Origin: an uncultured Eubacterium sp.
GTDB taxonomy: Bacteria > Bacillota > Clostridia > Peptostreptococcales > Anaerovoracaceae
DNA: 64,000 bases
Direction: 5' to 3'
NCBI GenBank assembly: GCA_937900695.1
Contig: CALCFD010000012.1
Location: 1 to 64,000 of the forward strand
Below the pieces are notes generated by a model. That model did no database searches. It saw only the letters and a program-made list of their open reading frames with translations, and was not told where the DNA came from. This document shows, one piece after another, positions 61,562 to 64,000 of the stretch; within the stretch, counting starts at the first letter, position 1; every line of letters starts with the position of its first letter. The translations under genes were made by a program, and so were the position numbers.

Positions 61562-63590
61562 AAATAAAAGCATAGGTGTTCTTATGCTTCTTTGTGGTCT
61601 AACAGCTATAGCTGAGATTTGGACTATTGTTAGTACATTTAATATCGCTACAAGTGTGAGTGAAATCTTTTCGGGTGGTATAGTAGATGGATTTAAATAT
61701 TTTTGGAATAAAGTAACAGAAGCATTATTGATATCGGATGGAATGGTATTTAAAGGGCTTTCGGGCGCTGCTTCTTCTTGTGGAGCTTTTTTGCTTTTGC
61801 TTATGTTAATATTCAGGATTATTTTAGCAGTGATATTTAAAAGCAAAAATAAGTACTTACTTTTTGTAATATTTTTAGCACCATTATTGATAATTATATT
61901 TACATCTCTTGAACCATCAGTAAATAGTTTTTTATTTTTAATACTAATGGCAATTATGGATTTTGTTTTTATGACACGCCATAAGAAGGTTTCATTGTTA
62001 AATGGTATTTTTGTTGGTAGTTTGATTCTAATTATTTTAGTTGCTATGGCATCACCTATGAGTGCTAAAATTTTTTCAAAACCGCAAAGTTTAGTGATGC
62101 TTGATGAAAAAATAGAGCAGTTTAGAGAAGAAATTAAATATGGTAAATCACCACTTGGAGCAGGCAATTTAGAAATTGAAAAAAGAAGTGTAGATAAAAA
62201 TAAGACGACCCTAGAAATAACTATGACTAAACCACAATCTATATATTTAAGAGGATATATAGGAGAAGTTTATAAAGGAAATAGCTGGGAGAATTTACCT
62301 TATGGTGAGTATAGAGAATCAAAAAATCTCATATACTGGCTAGGAAGAAATGGATTTAATGGTATCGGTCAAATTACCCAGATAGATGAGCTTGTATCTT
62401 CAAAATCTATAGAAAATAAAATAACTGTAAATGTAAAAGAAGGGTATAAAAAGTATGCATATATTCCTTATGAAATTAAGAAATATGAAAAAAGACAGAT
62501 TAATTGGTATAACGGTTATTTGACAAGTGATAAAAGAGACAAATTAGACGAGTATACTTACATATCAGGGCCTAATAGTGTAAAGAAATGGACAGAACTT
62601 TCAGCTAAGTTTTTTACAAAAATGAAAAATGATAAGGATGAAACTTATTTAAAAAATGAAAGCTATTTCAATGAATTTGTATATGATAACTATACATATT
62701 TATCAAATAATGACTATAAACTTTTGAAAAATTATATTGGAGATAAGGGAAATCAGAGTAAGGGTCATATAGAGTATAAGAGAGCTATTAAAAAAGTTAG
62801 AAAGTACCTTGATGATAAGATTTTATATACTGAAAATCCAAGATTGGTTAAAGATAATAAAAAAGTAAATATACTTGAGAGATTTTTTGAAACTAATAAA
62901 GGGTATGATGTGCATTATGCGACAGCAGCAACGCTGATGTTCAGATATTATGGCATTCCGGCAAGATATGTGGAAGGATATTTGGTAACACCTACAGATG
63001 TTAAGAATGCTAAAGCTGGGGAAACTATAAAAATCCCTGAAAAAAATATACACAGTTGGACGGAAATTTATATTGATGGGATAGGATTTGTTCCTATAGA
63101 AGTGACACCAAATTATAGAAACATTATGCAAGAAGCAGATATGAAGATAGGTCTTGAAAATGAGTCTATAAATAAGAAATTTGATCACAGTAAAAATAAT
63201 ATTAAAAAGCAAAAGGCAGTCAAAAAGAGTAAGGTTATGAGCCCTAGAAAAGTACAAATTGCTTTGATTGTTAGTTTTATATTTTTAGCATTATTGATGT
63301 TACTGCTGATTTATCTAGCATGTAAGATTGTAAAAAAGGGCTTAATTGTATTTAAGAGAGAAAGACTATTTAAAAATGGTGATAGTAAAATAGCTGTTGC
63401 AGCAATCTTAGGATATATGGATGAAAAGGGGTATGAAGTTCCAAATAACATGAGGATGATTGGAAACAAAGGAGCTTATAGTAACGAGCCTATAACTGAA
63501 GAAGAAAGAAAAGAAATGTATGATCAGTTTAAAATGATAAAAAAGGAGACGAGAAGTCATGGCGGTAAATTCAAAATGGATAAAAAGTAG
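61521..63590 (+). CDS. Transglutaminase-like membrane protein with Asp in place of the catalytic Cys
   Basis: A 689-residue protein. About five N-terminal TM segments (roughly 17-40, 65-105, 112-130, 135-150, 160-178) are followed by a long extracytoplasmic region with a transglutaminase-core domain (about 430-535), then a further TM segment (about 575-600) and a cytoplasmic tail. The core block reads NKGYDVHYATAATLMFRYYG, where GYCxHYAT is expected, so residue 463 is Asp. His in HSWTEIYI is kept, and the Asp position in FVPIEVTP is Glu. It is probably non-catalytic or uses different chemistry. It belongs to the MoxR-DUF58-transglutaminase gene set. Confidence 0.85.
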   Translation: MEKLIYIDRSNLNKNKSIGVLMLLCGLTAIAEIWTIVSTFNIATSVSEIFSGGIVDGFKYFWNKVTEALLISDGMVFKGLSGAASSCGAFLLLLMLIFRIILAVIFKSKNKYLLFVIFLAPLLIIIFTSLEPSVNSFLFLILMAIMDFVFMTRHKKVSLLNGIFVGSLILIILVAMASPMSAKIFSKPQSLVMLDEKIEQFREEIKYGKSPLGAGNLEIEKRSVDKNKTTLEITMTKPQSIYLRGYIGEVYKGNSWENLPYGEYRESKNLIYWLGRNGFNGIGQITQIDELVSSKSIENKITVNVKEGYKKYAYIPYEIKKYEKRQINWYNGYLTSDKRDKLDEYTYISGPNSVKKWTELSAKFFTKMKNDKDETYLKNESYFNEFVYDNYTYLSNNDYKLLKNYIGDKGNQSKGHIEYKRAIKKVRKYLDDKILYTENPRLVKDNKKVNILERFFETNKGYDVHYATAATLMFRYYGIPARYVEGYLVTPTDVKNAKAGETIKIPEKNIHSWTEIYIDGIGFVPIEVTPNYRNIMQEADMKIGLENESINKKFDHSKNNIKKQKAVKKSKVMSPRKVQIALIVSFIFLALLMLLLIYLACKIVKKGLIVFKRERLFKNGDSKIAVAAILGYMDEKGYEVPNNMRMIGNKGAYSNEPITEEERKEMYDQFKMIKKETRSHGGKFKMDKK

Positions 63591-64000
63591 CATAGCGTTA
63601 TTTTTAGCTCTTTTGATGACATTGACATTTGTAGGATGTAGTCCAAGTGAGGATGATTTAGAAGGACAGATAAAAGAAGCTGTAAAAAATGTTAAGGAGC
63701 TAAATGAGACTGCAACCGTTGGATCAGTTGGAGGAGACTGGGTAGTGAAAGGTTTTTGTGAAAGTGGAACAAAGGTAGATGATGAGTTTTATCAAGCTTA
63801 TTATGATGATGTTAGAGCCACAGTAAAATCCCAAAAAGGTATTATTGATGAAAACTATTATACTTCTAATGCAAGAGTTGTAATTGGAGTTTGTGCCATA
63901 GGAAAGGATCCTAAAAATATTGAAGGATATGATATAGTAAAGCCACTTGATAACTATAAAAAGGTTATAAATCAAGGTAATAATGCAGTAGCATTTTCAC
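63559..64000 (+). CDS. Lipoprotein, alpha-toroid (prenyltransferase/cobalamin-binding-like), cut by the window end
   Basis: An ORF starting at ATG 63559, after AAAAGGAGACG, is open to the right edge (147 codons). The N terminus is a signal peptide with lipobox LTFVGC (Cys about 27). The mature part, with GDWVVKGFCESGTKVDDEFY, then VVIGVCAIGKDPKNIEGYD and VINQGNNAVAFS, follows the helix-pair pattern of prenyltransferase/squalene-cyclase-like toroids. The N-terminal cobalamin-binding domain of transcobalamin has the same fold. It overlaps the transglutaminase-like gene by 32 bases and is the fourth gene of the riboswitch 2 operon. The assignment rests on the visible half only. Confidence 0.65.
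   Translation, partial: MAVNSKWIKSSIALFLALLMTLTFVGCSPSEDDLEGQIKEAVKNVKELNETATVGSVGGDWVVKGFCESGTKVDDEFYQAYYDDVRATVKSQKGIIDENYYTSNARVVIGVCAIGKDPKNIEGYDIVKPLDNYKKVINQGNNAVAFS

Overview
The window is a gene-dense stretch of chromosome from a low-GC anaerobic Firmicute of the class Clostridia. Evidence: A+T-rich DNA, strong AGGAGG ribosome binding sites, consensus TTGACA/TATAAT promoters, frequent TTG and GTG starts, a homodimeric pyruvate:ferredoxin oxidoreductase, formate-tetrahydrofolate ligase, ECF-type transport, and T-box, TPP, ZTP and cobalamin riboswitches. I cannot name the species. Most of the window is ordinary core chromosome; the exceptions are one decayed island and one large cobalamin-controlled accessory region.

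Layout. 0-0.25 kb: the 3' end of a tRNA and a tRNA-Glu. 0.3-8 kb: a flippase-like membrane protein, a convergent minus-strand group (exonuclease, a 34-residue membrane microprotein, 2-hydroxyacid dehydrogenase), proC, a NUDIX hydrolase, a XerD-like recombinase, a TagO/WecA-like sugar-phosphate transferase and a secreted NlpC/P60 protein. 8-9.7 kb: thiC (minus) under a TPP riboswitch, with an extra structured leader element. 9.7-20.2 kb: rplS, rbgA, rnhB, then a one-carbon block (metF, ZTP riboswitch plus fhs, folD) around a three-gene FAD oxidoreductase/DUF1667 operon, ending in a Crp/Fnr regulator. 20.3-25.6 kb: a four-domain CoA-disulfide-reductase/rhodanese/TusA/DsrE protein and a SsuABC-like ABC transporter operon.

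25.8-30.2 kb is a decaying restriction-modification island. One long ancestral reading frame (HTH, PD-(D/E)XK nuclease, N6-adenine methyltransferase, target-recognition domain) is broken by a frameshift and two nonsense codons. A second target-recognition half is separated by an 80-bp direct-repeat unit, and the next small gene also carries an in-frame stop. The island abuts tRNA-Cys and tRNA-Gln.

30.4-46.8 kb is core: T-box-controlled valS, folC, a lipid kinase, a GNAT protein, plsX, rnc, smc, ftsY, der, plsY, gpsA and miaB, many overlapping by a few bases. 47-53 kb: nifJ, a promoter-terminator unit that looks like an unannotated small RNA, a YbaK-type editing protein and a citrate synthase (minus).

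53.2-64 kb is the most interesting part. Two cobalamin riboswitches each head a plus-strand operon. The first encodes a protein of four homing-endonuclease-associated-type repeats, a complete ECF transporter (T, fused double ATPase, S), a membrane-anchored DUF4430 protein (the fold of the transcobalamin C-terminal domain) and a TIM-barrel protein that may be a CbiR-like cobamide-remodelling enzyme. The second encodes a MoxR ATPase, a DUF58 protein, a transglutaminase-like membrane protein whose catalytic Cys is replaced by Asp, and a lipoprotein running off the window that resembles the alpha-toroid family including the transcobalamin N-terminal domain. Together they suggest a surface cobamide capture, uptake and remodelling system in which part of the machinery is undescribed.
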